Shown: positions 51,951-61,514 of the stretch, piece by piece
Layout: the number at the start of each line of letters is the position of its first letter
How positions within the stretch are numbered: the first letter of the stretch is position 1
Assembly (NCBI RefSeq): GCF_037974265.1
Contig: NZ_CP150233.1
Coordinates: forward strand, 6,572,001 to 6,636,000
Origin: Paenibacillus sp. FSL R5-0623
GTDB lineage: Bacteria; Bacillota; Bacilli; Paenibacillales; Paenibacillaceae
DNA length: 64,000 nt
Direction: 5' to 3'
The notes under the pieces: model-generated
Told to the model about the DNA's origin: nothing
Seen by the model: the letters and a program-made list of their open reading frames with translations, nothing else
Database searches by the model: none
Made by a program: the position numbers and the translations under genes

Positions 51951-51994
51951 AAAAAGGAGGCTTCTTATCATGAATATGGTAAGGAGCCTCCTTC
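51951..51994. terminator. Bidirectional terminator between the lipase unit and the nik-like operon
   Basis: GGAGGCT (51956-51962) pairs with AGCCTCC (51985-51991), extended by CTTAT/GTAAG pairing; A-run before and T-containing flank after. Confidence 0.8.
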
Positions 51995-52004
51995 ACTATA
52001 AATT

Positions 52005-52805
52005 TCATTTAAACGAAATACGACCCGAGGGATGCTCAGGCAAAATGGACGATACCAACTGCTGCACAGCCGGATGATCCGACTGCATTACCGAATTCCC
52101 GGCATCACCGCTATAGACCAGCTTTCCCTGATCCATTACCGCAATGCGGTCACAGATCGTCATGGCAGCCCGAATGTCATGTGTGATAAAGAGGTACGAT
52201 AATCCGTAGGACGCTCTTAACTTCGCTAATAAAGATAGGATTTGTGTCTGGTGCACCATATCCAGGCTGCTGATCGATTCGTCCAGTACGATTAACTTCG
52301 GTTTGAGCGCGATAGCTCGTGCGATGTTAACTCGCTGTAATTGCCCACCGCTGAATTGGTGCGGAAGCTTGCTCCCATCCTCTGGTGTAAGTCCGACCTG
52401 CTCAAGCAGTTGTCCAACCACACGAAGTTGTTCTTTTGCCGACAAGCGCTCGTAATTATCCAGCGGCTCACCGATGATCTGCGCGGCAGTCATAAGCGGA
52501 TTCACAGCCGAATAACAGTCCTGGAACACGACTTGCAGATCACGTCGTAATCCCTTAAGCACGGGTTTGCTGGATCGGTAGATATCCTGTCCTTGAAATA
52601 AAACCTGACCCTGGCTGGGCTTCTCCAGACCAAGAATGATTTTGCCCAAGGTACTTTTACCTGCCCCGCTCGTACCCAGCAGTCCCAGACAAACACCCTT
52701 TTCAATCGTAAGTGAAATGTCTGCCAGCACAGGAGGACGCGCTCCCGAACGATCCAGCCAATTACGTTTGCCATAGCTATGGCTTACTTCACGTACCTGA
52801 AGCAT
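52005..52805 (-). CDS. nikE: ABC importer ATPase, NikE-like
   Basis: About 266 residues from ATG 52805 (GGAGG 8 bp upstream; an in-frame start at 52865 is unsupported). Walker A GTSGAGKST, signature FSGGQLQRVNIARAIALKP and Walker B LIVLDESISSLD are all present. It is the second ATPase of the peptide/nickel-type importer and is last in the operon A-B-C-D-E. It powers uptake with the NikD-like partner. Assignment to Nik rests mostly on the binding protein and gene order. Confidence 0.87.
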   Translation of the reverse strand: MLQVREVSHSYGKRNWLDRSGARPPVLADISLTIEKGVCLGLLGTSGAGKSTLGKIILGLEKPSQGQVLFQGQDIYRSSKPVLKGLRRDLQVVFQDCYSAVNPLMTAAQIIGEPLDNYERLSAKEQLRVVGQLLEQVGLTPEDGSKLPHQFSGGQLQRVNIARAIALKPKLIVLDESISSLDMVHQTQILSLLAKLRASYGLSYLFITHDIRAAMTICDRIAVMDQGKLVYSGDAGNSVMQSDHPAVQQLVSSILPEHPSGRISFK

Positions 52806-52964
52806 CAGGTCATCCTCCTCTCTTGTACTTGGCAGAAGCAATCTCCGAAGAAGACGAAATTGCACATCACCATGTCCATTCCACCCCTACCCTACCCACT
52901 CAAAATACAGTTCATACCCGCTCCACACATACACTCACTGAACGATTCAACTCACCTGTAATCG

Positions 52965-53771
52965 CTATCGTCCCAAAGACATACTAGGTCTGGCATTTAA
53001 CAACATCCGGGTATACTCATGCTGCGGGTGATCGAACAGTTGGTACACCTCTGCCTGCTCTACAATTCGGCCCTTCTGCATAACCGCGACTTCATCCGCC
53101 ATTTGCGAGATCACACCCAAATCGTGGGAGATGAGTAAGATGGATGTGCCGTATTCCGTACGTAGCCGATCCAATTCCTGAAGCACCTTGAACTGATTCA
53201 CGACATCCAGTGCCGTCGTTGGTTCATCAGCAATAACCAGGGCGGGCCGCAGGCACATCGATATGGCGATCATCACCCGCTGCAACATGCCCCCACTCAG
53301 TTGGAAGGGATATCGCTTCATCAGTTTAGCTGGTTCGGGCAAGTTCATATCTGCCAAGGCAGCAATAGCCCGCTCTCGGGACTCTGCTTTGGACATTTCC
53401 GTATGCGTAAGCAAAGTTTCAATAAATTGAGATCCAATCGTATATACGGGTGTAAAAGCATTCATCGGATTCTGCATAATAAATCCGATGTCCTTGCCTC
53501 GGATGCGCCGCATCTCCTCACCTGACAACGAGCCAAGCTCCCGTCCATTCAGGCGGATGCTGCCCGACACTTCCATCCTGCGCGGATCAAGCAGATGGAG
53601 CAAGGCGTTAGACGTAACGGTCTTACCGCTGCCACTCTCACCAACCAGACCGAAGACACGACCTTTTTCCAATTCGAAATCAATGGGCGCAAGTAACGGG
53701 ACGGAACCCTCCGCTGTTCTAAGATTCACTTGCAGACCTCGAACTTCGAGTACTTTCGCTGCATCATCCAC
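52965..53771 (-). CDS. nikD: ABC importer ATPase, NikD-like
   Basis: About 268 residues. GTG 53771 is chosen because GGAGGTGA lies 8 bp upstream; the TTG at 53810 has no site. Motifs: Walker A GESGSGKTVTS, the peptide/nickel-type GFIMQNPMNAFTPVYTIG, signature LSGGMLQRVMIAISM, Walker B LVIADEPTTALDV and H-loop LISHDLGV. It forms a heterodimeric motor with the NikE-like protein. Confidence 0.88.
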   Translation of the reverse strand: MDDAAKVLEVRGLQVNLRTAEGSVPLLAPIDFELEKGRVFGLVGESGSGKTVTSNALLHLLDPRRMEVSGSIRLNGRELGSLSGEEMRRIRGKDIGFIMQNPMNAFTPVYTIGSQFIETLLTHTEMSKAESRERAIAALADMNLPEPAKLMKRYPFQLSGGMLQRVMIAISMCLRPALVIADEPTTALDVVNQFKVLQELDRLRTEYGTSILLISHDLGVISQMADEVAVMQKGRIVEQAEVYQLFDHPQHEYTRMLLNARPSMSLGR

Positions 53772-53810
53772 CGTTACGTTCACCTCCGTGTGAGTTTGGT
53801 TCCGAATCAA

Positions 53811-54641
53811 CTACCGTTTTGCAATGCCATAACGCTCGGATAATGCTTCACCCAAAATGTTGAACGTAATGACGACCAGCAGAATCAATGCACCCGGGTA
53901 GATCATTAACTCCGGATGACTGCGAATATAACCCGTTCCTTCATGAATCATGGCGCCCCACTCTGCATTGGGTGGTTGAATACCGAGTCCCAAGAAGGAC
54001 AGTGCGGATATATCCATAATCGCCCAGCCCATCTCTAACGTGCCCATGACAACAATGGGACGCTGCACGTTGGGGATGATATGTTTGCGAATAATCGTCC
54101 ATGAAGAGGAACCGCTAACTCGCGCCGCCGCGATAAAATTCCGTTCCTTCAGACTTACGACCATATTCCGGCAGATGCGTGCATAATACACCCACTGCAC
54201 CATCATGAGGGCTAGAAGCACCTGCATCAGACCTGGACCAAAAATCCCCACAATACCGAGCACCAGCACCAGATTCGGAAACGCCATAATGCCTTCACAC
54301 AAGCGCATTAGCAGACTGTCCACCCAGCCACCAAGATAACCGGAGATCGAACCTACAATGACGCCAATGAGCAAAGATGACAGGAAGATCAGAGTAGCAA
54401 AACCGAGCGATACCCGCGCTCCATAGATCAGCCTGGTGAGATTGTCGCGTCCCAGATGATCGGTGCCCAGCCAATGCTCAAGCGATGGACTCGCCAGCTT
54501 CTGCAACAGATTCACCTTCACCGGGTCATGAGGAGCAATCCACGGAGCCAGTATCGCAATCACGAAGAAGAGCAATATGATCACCGAGCAGATCTGGATG
54601 GCTCTCTGTCCTTTAAATACCGCACGCCATTTGTTTATCAA
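53811..54641 (-). CDS. nikC: ABC importer permease, NikC-like
   Basis: 276 residues with six membrane segments and the typical motifs LGTDHLGRDNLTRLIYGARVSL near the N terminus (seen as GTDHLGRDNLTRLIYGAR), and SFLGLGIQPPNAEWGAMIHEG. The EAA loop region is ISLKERNFIAAARVSGSS-like. The TTG start at 54641 overlaps the NikB stop by 4 bp. It forms the channel with NikB. Confidence 0.88.
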   Translation of the reverse strand: MINKWRAVFKGQRAIQICSVIILLFFVIAILAPWIAPHDPVKVNLLQKLASPSLEHWLGTDHLGRDNLTRLIYGARVSLGFATLIFLSSLLIGVIVGSISGYLGGWVDSLLMRLCEGIMAFPNLVLVLGIVGIFGPGLMQVLLALMMVQWVYYARICRNMVVSLKERNFIAAARVSGSSSWTIIRKHIIPNVQRPIVVMGTLEMGWAIMDISALSFLGLGIQPPNAEWGAMIHEGTGYIRSHPELMIYPGALILLVVITFNILGEALSERYGIAKR

Positions 54642-55585
54642 TGTTCTGCCCGTCCTTTCGCTGAAATCCGTGGGTCCATAACGAGCTGCACCAGATCAAC
54701 GAGCAGATTGCATACGATGAACAGGCATGCCGCCAGGAAGACATAACATTGAATCACGGGAATATCCCGGTTAAATATCGCATCTACAAAGTATCGTCCG
54801 AACCCAGGCCAGGAAAACACTTGCTCCACAATAATGGTACCTGTGAGTAGCTTGCCCATACTCATCCCCATCCCCGTAATGAGGGGCGATATGGCGATTT
54901 TCAGCACATGTTTCAGCATAATCACTCTTTCGCGAATACCGCGTGTTCTTGCATACTGTACATATGTCTCCTGCAATTGCTCCAGTACACTGGAACGTAA
55001 CAATCGGGTGTAGACCGCAATCAGGATCATGGATAGTGTTACCGTAGGCAGAACCAGATTCTCCCACGATCCACGCCCCTCCACAGGCAGCCAGTCCAGC
55101 TTCACTGAGAAAAAGAAGATCAGCAAGTAACCGAGCCAGAATTGCGGAATAGATGCTCCAAAATAGGAAATCGCACGGCTGACCATGTCAATCCAGCTAT
55201 TCTTATACACCGCCGCCAGTATTCCCAATGGAATACTCACCAAAGCGGATAACAACATGCTCCAGAAGGCTAGTTCAGCCGTAGCCGGAAGCCTTAATTT
55301 CACTTCATCCCATACGGGTTTATTGGTGAGGTACGAGGTGCCGAAGTCGAGCTTGGCAATCTTCTGAATCGTATGCGCATATTGGGTTAACAAGGGCTGA
55401 TCCAGACCGAATTCATGTCGCTTTTGCGCAAGCAGCTCCGGTGTTGGATAGATATGAGCGGCTGTCAGATAAGCCTCGGCCGGATCAACTGGTGAAATAT
55501 GAATAAGCCCAAAGGTAACGAGTGTAGCGATAAAAACGATAGGAATGATCGCGATCATTCGTTTACCGATATAACTGATCACCAA
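54638..55585 (-). CDS. nikB: ABC importer permease, NikB-like
   Basis: 315 residues, first permease of the peptide/nickel family: N-terminal membrane segment and IVFIATLVTFGLIHISPVDPAEAYL, the family-specific DLDQP-type GLDQPLLTQYAH, and the EAA-like YVQYARTRGIRERVIMLKHVL. GTG 55585 has GGGAGG 8 bp upstream. Located between the binding protein and NikC. Confidence 0.88.
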   Translation of the reverse strand: MVISYIGKRMIAIIPIVFIATLVTFGLIHISPVDPAEAYLTAAHIYPTPELLAQKRHEFGLDQPLLTQYAHTIQKIAKLDFGTSYLTNKPVWDEVKLRLPATAELAFWSMLLSALVSIPLGILAAVYKNSWIDMVSRAISYFGASIPQFWLGYLLIFFFSVKLDWLPVEGRGSWENLVLPTVTLSMILIAVYTRLLRSSVLEQLQETYVQYARTRGIRERVIMLKHVLKIAISPLITGMGMSMGKLLTGTIIVEQVFSWPGFGRYFVDAIFNRDIPVIQCYVFLAACLFIVCNLLVDLVQLVMDPRISAKGRAEH

Positions 55586-55658
55586 ACGTTCCTCCCTTTC
55601 ATCAAGCTACATGGCCTTACCAAGGGCCATCCACTTCCCTAATTAAAGTTATTACTAT

Positions 55659-57293
55659 TTATTGATTGCCTAGTTCAATGCCCACAAACGGATTTTCATC
55701 ACGGTTCGCCGGGAAAATAAAGTTAGAGATTTTCTTCTGATATACAGCCGTTTTCTTAATATAAGAGATCGGTACGATCGCCGATTGCTCCTGAAGTGTC
55801 TTCAGGATGGAGCCATATAACTCCTGACGTTTCGTCTCGTCTGTAGATGACAGTGCTGCATGCACCTGATCGTCCAGTTCCTTTTTCATCGGCAACGCAC
55901 TCAAGGTCTCGGAAATCCCGAATCCAGGGCTCGCTACAACGTTAATGAAGGAATGAGGATCATACGGAGCGCCATAGTTATACCAGAAATACAGGTCGAA
56001 ATCATTGGCTTTCAAACGCTTGATCTGAACCGTAAGTTCCAGCCCAGTGAGATTTACTTTAACCCCAAGCTCGCTCCACTCAGCCTGAATGGTCTCGGCC
56101 ATCGCTTTCTGAATCGGGTCCGTTTTGTCAAAAATCATCTCGAAATCAAGCTGCTGTCCGTCTTTTTCACGAACCGTCCCACCAGCCGGCAGCTTCCAGC
56201 CTGCTTCATCCAGTAATGCTTTGGATTTTTCCACGTCATACGTGATCGGTTCCAAGTCTACATTGGTGTACGGATAGTTTTTGGACAATACGGTATCGGC
56301 TGGTTCTTCCAATCCGGAAGTCACGCCTTCCACCATCGCCTTTTTGTTAAACCCTTGCTGAAGCGCCATCCGTACTCTGACATCGGACAGCTTTGGATTG
56401 GAAGAGTTCAGCAGCAAGCTGCGAGTGCCTGCCGGATCAGACAATTGCGTCACATATTCATCATTGTCACGCAGCTGTTGGAACGCATCCAGACTGATCA
56501 CACCTTCACCATAGATCAAGTCGAGATCGCCTTTTTCAAAAGCGAGTACACGGGTTTCACCGTCAGGAATGATTTTGACCGTAATCTGATCTACCTTCGG
56601 TGCTGTTCCCCAATAATTCGGGTTGCGTTTGAAAACAGCATATTCGTCCTGCTTGTAATCAGCCAGCATCCACGGGCCCGTTCCAACCGGCTCTTTGATG
56701 CCTTGGGATGTATCTCCGTCATCCGGGAATCCAGCTTCACCCAGGAAGCGGAAAGGACGAACTACCGACAAGTCCTGAAGAACCGGATAATACGGCTCTG
56801 TGAGTGTCAACCGGAAAGTCTGATCGTCCACAACCTCGGTCTTGTCGAGCACACCTACAATGCCCAGCCAGCTATGTGTAGCTTTATTTTTCATCACAGC
56901 ATCAAAATTCTTTTTCACAATCTCAGCATTAAATGGCGTACCATCTGAGAATTTCACACCTTGGCGAAGCTTAAATGTATATACTTTGCCGTCATCGGAG
57001 ATGGTCCATGATTCTGCCAGCGCAGGTTCCAGTTTTCCGTCCTTCTGGTAACTGATCAGTGGCTCATAGAGCATGGATTGGGCAAATAATTGCGAAGGAT
57101 TGTACGTGTGCGGATTCATTGTACCGATATCACGTGGCCATGACATCGTAATCGACTTCGCAGATGTTTGATCCGAAGCAGCAGATGAGGATTTATCTGC
57201 ACTTCCTGTATTGCTGCAGCCCACGATAACCAATAGCAACAAGAGCATAGTTGCCAGTGTGAGCGCCGAAGATTTGCGATGTTGTACAGACAT
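55659..57293 (-). CDS. nikA: Nickel/opine-metallophore-binding lipoprotein, NikA-like
   Basis: About 544 residues from ATG 57293 (AAGGGG 10 bp upstream). A lipoprotein signal (LLLLLVIVGCSN) leads to a family-5 solute-binding fold. Its sequence follows E. coli NikA closely in places: SWPRDIGTMNPHTYNPSQLF, AQSMLYEPLI, GTGPWMLADYK, GDLDLIYGEG and YGAPYDPHSF. It binds a metal complex outside the cell for import by NikBCDE. The Fur box over its promoter suggests iron-responsive expression, which fits an opine-metallophore (Cnt-like) importer at least as well as plain nickel uptake. Confidence 0.85.
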   Translation of the reverse strand: MSVQHRKSSALTLATMLLLLLVIVGCSNTGSADKSSSAASDQTSAKSITMSWPRDIGTMNPHTYNPSQLFAQSMLYEPLISYQKDGKLEPALAESWTISDDGKVYTFKLRQGVKFSDGTPFNAEIVKKNFDAVMKNKATHSWLGIVGVLDKTEVVDDQTFRLTLTEPYYPVLQDLSVVRPFRFLGEAGFPDDGDTSQGIKEPVGTGPWMLADYKQDEYAVFKRNPNYWGTAPKVDQITVKIIPDGETRVLAFEKGDLDLIYGEGVISLDAFQQLRDNDEYVTQLSDPAGTRSLLLNSSNPKLSDVRVRMALQQGFNKKAMVEGVTSGLEEPADTVLSKNYPYTNVDLEPITYDVEKSKALLDEAGWKLPAGGTVREKDGQQLDFEMIFDKTDPIQKAMAETIQAEWSELGVKVNLTGLELTVQIKRLKANDFDLYFWYNYGAPYDPHSFINVVASPGFGISETLSALPMKKELDDQVHAALSSTDETKRQELYGSILKTLQEQSAIVPISYIKKTAVYQKKISNFIFPANRDENPFVGIELGNQ

Positions 57294-57322
57294 GGATGTT
57301 GAACCCCTTTTCTCTATTTCAT

Positions 57323-57378
57323 GATAATGATTCTCATATTCATCCATTAAGAATAGGCAGGAGTCCTCCTTTTGTCAA
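57323..57378 (-). promoter_or_regulatory. nik-like operon promoter with Fur box
   Basis: Minus strand -35 TTGACA (57373-57378), 17-bp spacer, -10 TATTCT (57350-57355). GATAATGATTCTCATATTC (57323-57341) matches the 19-bp Fur consensus in 15 positions and covers the predicted start point, the usual place for repression. Confidence 0.82.
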
Positions 57379-57414
57379 TAAAATTCGACATAGTATGCAT
57401 CACTACTACATATG

Positions 57415-57449
57415 CCAAAAAAGCCCTTCCTGTAGGAGGAAGAGCCTCT
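57415..57449 (-). terminator. Terminator after the mannan locus
   Basis: Minus strand GCTCTTCCT and AGGAAGGGC (one G-T pair) around CCTAC, then six T. It ends the operon whose last gene is 57589-58536. Confidence 0.8.
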
Positions 57450-57588
57450 CGACCTGCATATGAATCACAACTAAAAAAATAAGCTCCACCATAATCTGTT
57501 ATTCCTTGCTCACAGCATGGAAATCACGAAAGTACATATGGAGATATATCACTGAGATTCATCATCACATACACCTTCTTATTTCTCT

Positions 57589-58536
57589 TTAAACTTCTAC
57601 AGCGATGCCCTCATAGAACCGACGAATTACCTGCTCCGCTGGCTTGCCGTACACTCCATATCCGTCGTCGGTCAGCGCATCCTTCTCCGCGTGTAAATGT
57701 GCGCTCCAATCCCACAGACCGAATCCGCGTACCCAGTCACGCTGACTGACATGCCGGAACATGGCCTCATAGAAACGCTCCTGTTCCTCAGCACTCACTT
57801 CGCCTTCCAGTCCCCAATCGTTCGGTACCTGGGCTGATCCACTACGGCTGGGACAGCCTGCTTCCGCGAAGAAAAAGGGTTTGCCATAGGGGGCAATCGC
57901 CTGCTCGATTCGATCCAATTGTGCCTCCCAATCTCCGATGGGATAGTAACCACTGGAAGAGATGACATCAACGGCATCCCACCATTTCACATGACCTTCC
58001 TGATATTTGTCCGTGTTGTATGACACCAGTCCAGTGTAGACTTCACGCACAGCGGCGATCACCTCGCGCCACTCTTGATCCCGACGCTCGGATTGCACCA
58101 TCTCACAACCTACAATGAACATCTCACACTTTTCCTGCTCTGCAATCGCTGCATAATGCTTCTGAAATGCCGTGTAGCTGCGGAACCAATCCTTCCACTT
58201 CGGCTCACAAGGCACATCGATATCAAAAAAGTTAATGTGTGCACGCCATGTGCCATCGGTGCAGTTGACGGTTGGTTTCAGAATGACACGCAGCCCGAGT
58301 GTACGGGCATAACGAATCATGTCGACCAGTTCATCATCCTCGACCAGATGTTCACCCCGATACTTGACCTCTACCGCCTGCGGATGATCCTGATGTGCCG
58401 CCAGTGCAAAAATAACATGTGAACTGCCTGTACGTTCAGCCATCAGGCGCAAGGATTCTTTGGCCTCCGGCTTGCGGAAGTCGCCCTTGCCACTCATCCA
58501 GCCAAATGTAAATCCTTTGATATATTCCATATTCAT
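57589..58536 (-). CDS. GH113-like intracellular beta-mannanase
   Basis: 315 residues, no signal peptide, so cytoplasmic. A (beta/alpha)8 glycoside hydrolase of the GH113 type: N-terminal GFTFGWMSGKGDFR, then LGLRVILKPTVNC, acid/base Glu in FIVGCEM, nucleophile Glu in FFFAEAGCPSRSG and the C-terminal GFGLWDWSAHLH. GH113 enzymes cleave beta-1,4-mannans. With an importer and a GH130 phosphorylase in the operon it should degrade imported manno-oligosaccharides. ATG 58536 overlaps the GH130 stop (TAATG). Confidence 0.82.
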   Translation of the reverse strand: MNMEYIKGFTFGWMSGKGDFRKPEAKESLRLMAERTGSSHVIFALAAHQDHPQAVEVKYRGEHLVEDDELVDMIRYARTLGLRVILKPTVNCTDGTWRAHINFFDIDVPCEPKWKDWFRSYTAFQKHYAAIAEQEKCEMFIVGCEMVQSERRDQEWREVIAAVREVYTGLVSYNTDKYQEGHVKWWDAVDVISSSGYYPIGDWEAQLDRIEQAIAPYGKPFFFAEAGCPSRSGSAQVPNDWGLEGEVSAEEQERFYEAMFRHVSQRDWVRGFGLWDWSAHLHAEKDALTDDGYGVYGKPAEQVIRRFYEGIAVEV

Positions 58537-59573
58537 TACAGCTTGCCTTCCTCGTGATCCCCGGCAATGACTTCATCCGTCTCGATCACATAGTTCACGA
58601 TCTCTTCGATGGTCGTGTACGCCACACCCACATACGTGTCCGCAGCGCCATAATAGATGGCAATACGTCCGGTATCAGCATCATGCAGTGTTGCACACGG
58701 GAAGATGACGTTATCCACGAAGCCTTGTTCTTCATACCATTTTTCCGGTGTCAGTACGAAGTTAGAAGAACGATATTTTACTTTGGACGGCTCATCTAGA
58801 TCCAGAATGACCGCACCCATGCTATATACCAATCCATTACAGGTCCCCGTGACGCCGTGGTAGAACATCAGCCAGCCTTCGGACGTTTCGATCGGAGCAG
58901 GACCGCCGCCAATTTTGACCGATTGCCACCAGCCCTGACCGCCTTTGCTCATCACATGACGGTGCTTGCCCCAGTACACGAGATCCGGGCTTTCGCTCAG
59001 GAAAATATCCCCGAATGGCGTATGTCCACTGTCACTTGGTCTGGACAACATTACATAGTTATCGTTGATTTTGCGCGGGAACAACACACCATTACGGTTG
59101 AATGGCAGCATTGGATTTTCGAGGCGGACAAATGTTTTGAAGTCATCTGTTTTGGCCAGACCCAGTGCTGCACCGTAGAAGTCTGTACACCAGATGATGT
59201 AATACGTGTCTTCGACTTTGACCAAACGTGGATCGTACGCATAGTTCGGCATAAACGGATCGCCATTTTCATCTACAAATGCAATGCGTTCCTCTTCAAT
59301 TGTCCACTCCAAACCATCCTCACTCGCCCCCATGTGCAGGTGCGGACGACCATTGACGGTTTCGGCGCGGAATACCCCAATGAATTTCCCTTCATACGGT
59401 ACAACAGCACTGTTGAAAATGCGGGCAACGCCTTTGACCGGGTTACGCGGAACCACCGGGTTGGCCGAATGTCTCCATACCGGGCCTTCCGTTCCCTCCG
59501 GTTTGGCTTCCCACGGCATATTCGGCAAAGCGTCCCCAACAATGTGTACGTTTTTCGTTTCAGCAACTGACAT
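58536..59573 (-). CDS. GH130-family beta-mannoside phosphorylase
   Basis: About 345 residues. ATG 59573 is preferred, as GGGAG is 8 bp upstream and only 2 bp from ATG 59579. Five-bladed propeller motifs of GH130: NPVVPRNPVKGVARIFNSAV, FVDENGDPFMPNYAYDPRLVK (the YDPR holds the putative general acid), GPAPIETSEGWLMFYHG and IAIYYGAADTYVGVAY. GH130 enzymes phosphorolyse beta-1,4-mannosyl links to mannose-1-phosphate. With the 2-epimerase encoded divergently, 4-O-mannosylglucose or mannobiose is the likely substrate; the exact specificity cannot be read. Confidence 0.87.
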   Translation of the reverse strand: MSVAETKNVHIVGDALPNMPWEAKPEGTEGPVWRHSANPVVPRNPVKGVARIFNSAVVPYEGKFIGVFRAETVNGRPHLHMGASEDGLEWTIEEERIAFVDENGDPFMPNYAYDPRLVKVEDTYYIIWCTDFYGAALGLAKTDDFKTFVRLENPMLPFNRNGVLFPRKINDNYVMLSRPSDSGHTPFGDIFLSESPDLVYWGKHRHVMSKGGQGWWQSVKIGGGPAPIETSEGWLMFYHGVTGTCNGLVYSMGAVILDLDEPSKVKYRSSNFVLTPEKWYEEQGFVDNVIFPCATLHDADTGRIAIYYGAADTYVGVAYTTIEEIVNYVIETDEVIAGDHEEGKL

Positions 59574-59594
59574 TTTCATTTCTCCCTTCGGATT

Positions 59595-60428
59595 TTATTT
59601 AACAGAGCCTTGCGCGAAGCCATTGTAGATGTACTTCTGTAACAACAGGAAGATGATCATGGTTGGTATAATGGCGATCATGATGCCGGCACTGATGACT
59701 TCCCACTGCGATCCGAAAGGTCCCTTGAATTTGAACAAGGCAGTGGATATCACCTGTAGATCGGTCTTGGGCATGTAGAGGAACGGTGTGTAGAAGTCGT
59801 TATAGATGTTAACACCCTTCACAATAATGACCGTTACAATGGCCGGTTTCAGCAGTGGCAGAATGATTTTCCAGTAGATCGTGAAGTACGAAGCGCCATC
59901 CAGCATAGCGGATTCATCCAGTGCACTTGAGATGGAGCCCAGGAACTGCAGGAAAATATAAACCGCGATGATATCTGTACCCAGGTACATCACGATGGCC
60001 GCCCAGCGTGTGTTAAACAGGTCGAGCGCGTTGATGATCTGGAATGTGGCAACCTGCGTCGTAACACTTGGAATCAGGGTAGCGAGCAGAAATGCCGCGA
60101 CCATGATTTTCTTGCCTTTGAATTTGAACCGATCCAGCACATACGCGATCATGGAACCCGTTAAGGTTGCACCTATAATGGAGATGATCAGGATAATAAT
60201 TGTATTTTTGAATCCGACCAGCATATTGCCATCCACAAAAGCCTTCGTATAATTCGCAAAGTTCAGCCAGTTGGCTGGCGGGGCAAGCGGACTGCTGGTA
60301 GCGTATTCCGCATTCGTTTTGAGAGATGCAAACAGGATAACCACGATGGGTAACAGCGCGATAAACGCCGCAAGCACCAGGGAAGCATATTTAACCACGC
60401 TCGCAAGGGTGTATTTGAATTGGTTCAC
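59595..60428 (-). CDS. Oligosaccharide ABC permease, MalG type (mannan locus)
   Basis: About 277 residues from GTG 60428, with GGGGAGG 7 bp upstream; ATG 60434 is nearly on top of the site and overlaps the partner's stop. Six membrane segments and the EAA motif ALDESAMLDGASYFTIYWKIILP; C terminus YNGFAQGSVK. It pairs with the MalF-type protein upstream. Confidence 0.9.
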   Translation of the reverse strand: MNQFKYTLASVVKYASLVLAAFIALLPIVVILFASLKTNAEYATSSPLAPPANWLNFANYTKAFVDGNMLVGFKNTIIILIISIIGATLTGSMIAYVLDRFKFKGKKIMVAAFLLATLIPSVTTQVATFQIINALDLFNTRWAAIVMYLGTDIIAVYIFLQFLGSISSALDESAMLDGASYFTIYWKIILPLLKPAIVTVIIVKGVNIYNDFYTPFLYMPKTDLQVISTALFKFKGPFGSQWEVISAGIMIAIIPTMIIFLLLQKYIYNGFAQGSVK

Positions 60429-60430
60429 GT

Positions 60431-61318
60431 TCATTCCTCCCCTTTCATGGTGACGCGCTGAACGAGCGTAACGAGAATAACGATCAAGAGCAGCACCACA
60501 GCCATGGCGGATGCCAGTCCCAGCTTGCCATATTTAAACGCCAAATGAACCGTCTGGATTACAAATGTCATACTGCCGTTGGAACCATCAGTCATGATAT
60601 ATGGAATATCGAACGCACTAATTGCGCCGCTAATCGCCAAGATCAGGTTGAGCTGCAGGATGCGTGTAATGCTTGGCAGGATGATGTGGCGGAATTGCTG
60701 CCAGCGATTGGCACCATCAATATCGGATGCTTCATACACATCCTTCGGAATGGAGGAGATTGCACCCAGGAAAATGATAAAGTTGAAGCCCATGTATCTC
60801 CATACTGAGGCACCTGCGAGTGACACGTTAATAATATTGGGATTACCGAGCCAGAGCTGCGTGTATTGTCCCAGCCCGACAGCATGCATGAGCATATCGA
60901 GTGTACCGTCCGGTTTGAAGAAAAAGAGGAAGATAAAACCGATGGCTACCCCATTCAGCAAATAAGGGAAAAACAGTATGCCTTTGAAGAAGTTTTTGCC
61001 TCGAACTTTGAAACTCAGAATGGTGGCAAAGTAAAGCGCCAAGCCCATCTGTAAGAACGTAGCCACGAAGTAATACAAGCTGACAATAAATACTTTGAAG
61101 TATTCGGGATCACTGAATATGCGCGTGTAGTTCTCAAAGCCAACATAATCAAATCTTTTACTGTATCCGTTCCAATCGGTGAAACTGTATTTGAACATGT
61201 TGATGACTGGTAAGTATGCAAACGTGAACAGCAACGCCAGCGGAATAATTGAGAAGGCACAGATGATAAATATGCGTTGCGCTGAGTAGCCCCAATTCGA
61301 AAGTTTTAAGTACTTCAT
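60431..61318 (-). CDS. Oligosaccharide ABC permease, MalF type (mannan locus)
   Basis: About 295 residues from ATG 61318 (GGAGG 10 bp upstream; GTG 61327 abuts the site). Six membrane segments, EAA motif VYEASDIDGANRWQQFRHIILPS and the C-terminal RVTMKGEE. Part of the importer with the lipoprotein at 61515-62828; as with the other two sugar importers here, no ATPase is encoded nearby. Confidence 0.9.
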   Translation of the reverse strand: MKYLKLSNWGYSAQRIFIICAFSIIPLALLFTFAYLPVINMFKYSFTDWNGYSKRFDYVGFENYTRIFSDPEYFKVFIVSLYYFVATFLQMGLALYFATILSFKVRGKNFFKGILFFPYLLNGVAIGFIFLFFFKPDGTLDMLMHAVGLGQYTQLWLGNPNIINVSLAGASVWRYMGFNFIIFLGAISSIPKDVYEASDIDGANRWQQFRHIILPSITRILQLNLILAISGAISAFDIPYIMTDGSNGSMTFVIQTVHLAFKYGKLGLASAMAVVLLLIVILVTLVQRVTMKGEE

Positions 61319-61405
61319 GTTCTCCACACCTCCAAGCGGTTTTCCCGCCTATATATCGAAAGACTCCCGTCCAATGGAATTCTGGCGGAATAACTGCCGG
61401 GGAAA

Positions 61406-61448
61406 GAGCATGGGTATCATGCTTTCAAACACCACATACTCCATGCTC
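61406..61448 (-). other. Intercistronic hairpin between binding-protein and permease genes
   Basis: GAGCATGGGTAT (61406-61417) pairs with ATAC-CCATGCTC (61436-61448, one bulge). No T-run, so it is more likely an RNA-stabilising or processing hairpin that favours high binding-protein mRNA over permease mRNA. Confidence 0.5.
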
Positions 61449-61514
61449 CATTCATATATGGATTCCTATATCCCCGCAGTTCATTCATCACCTGATCCAC
61501 TTACGTTAATCCAA

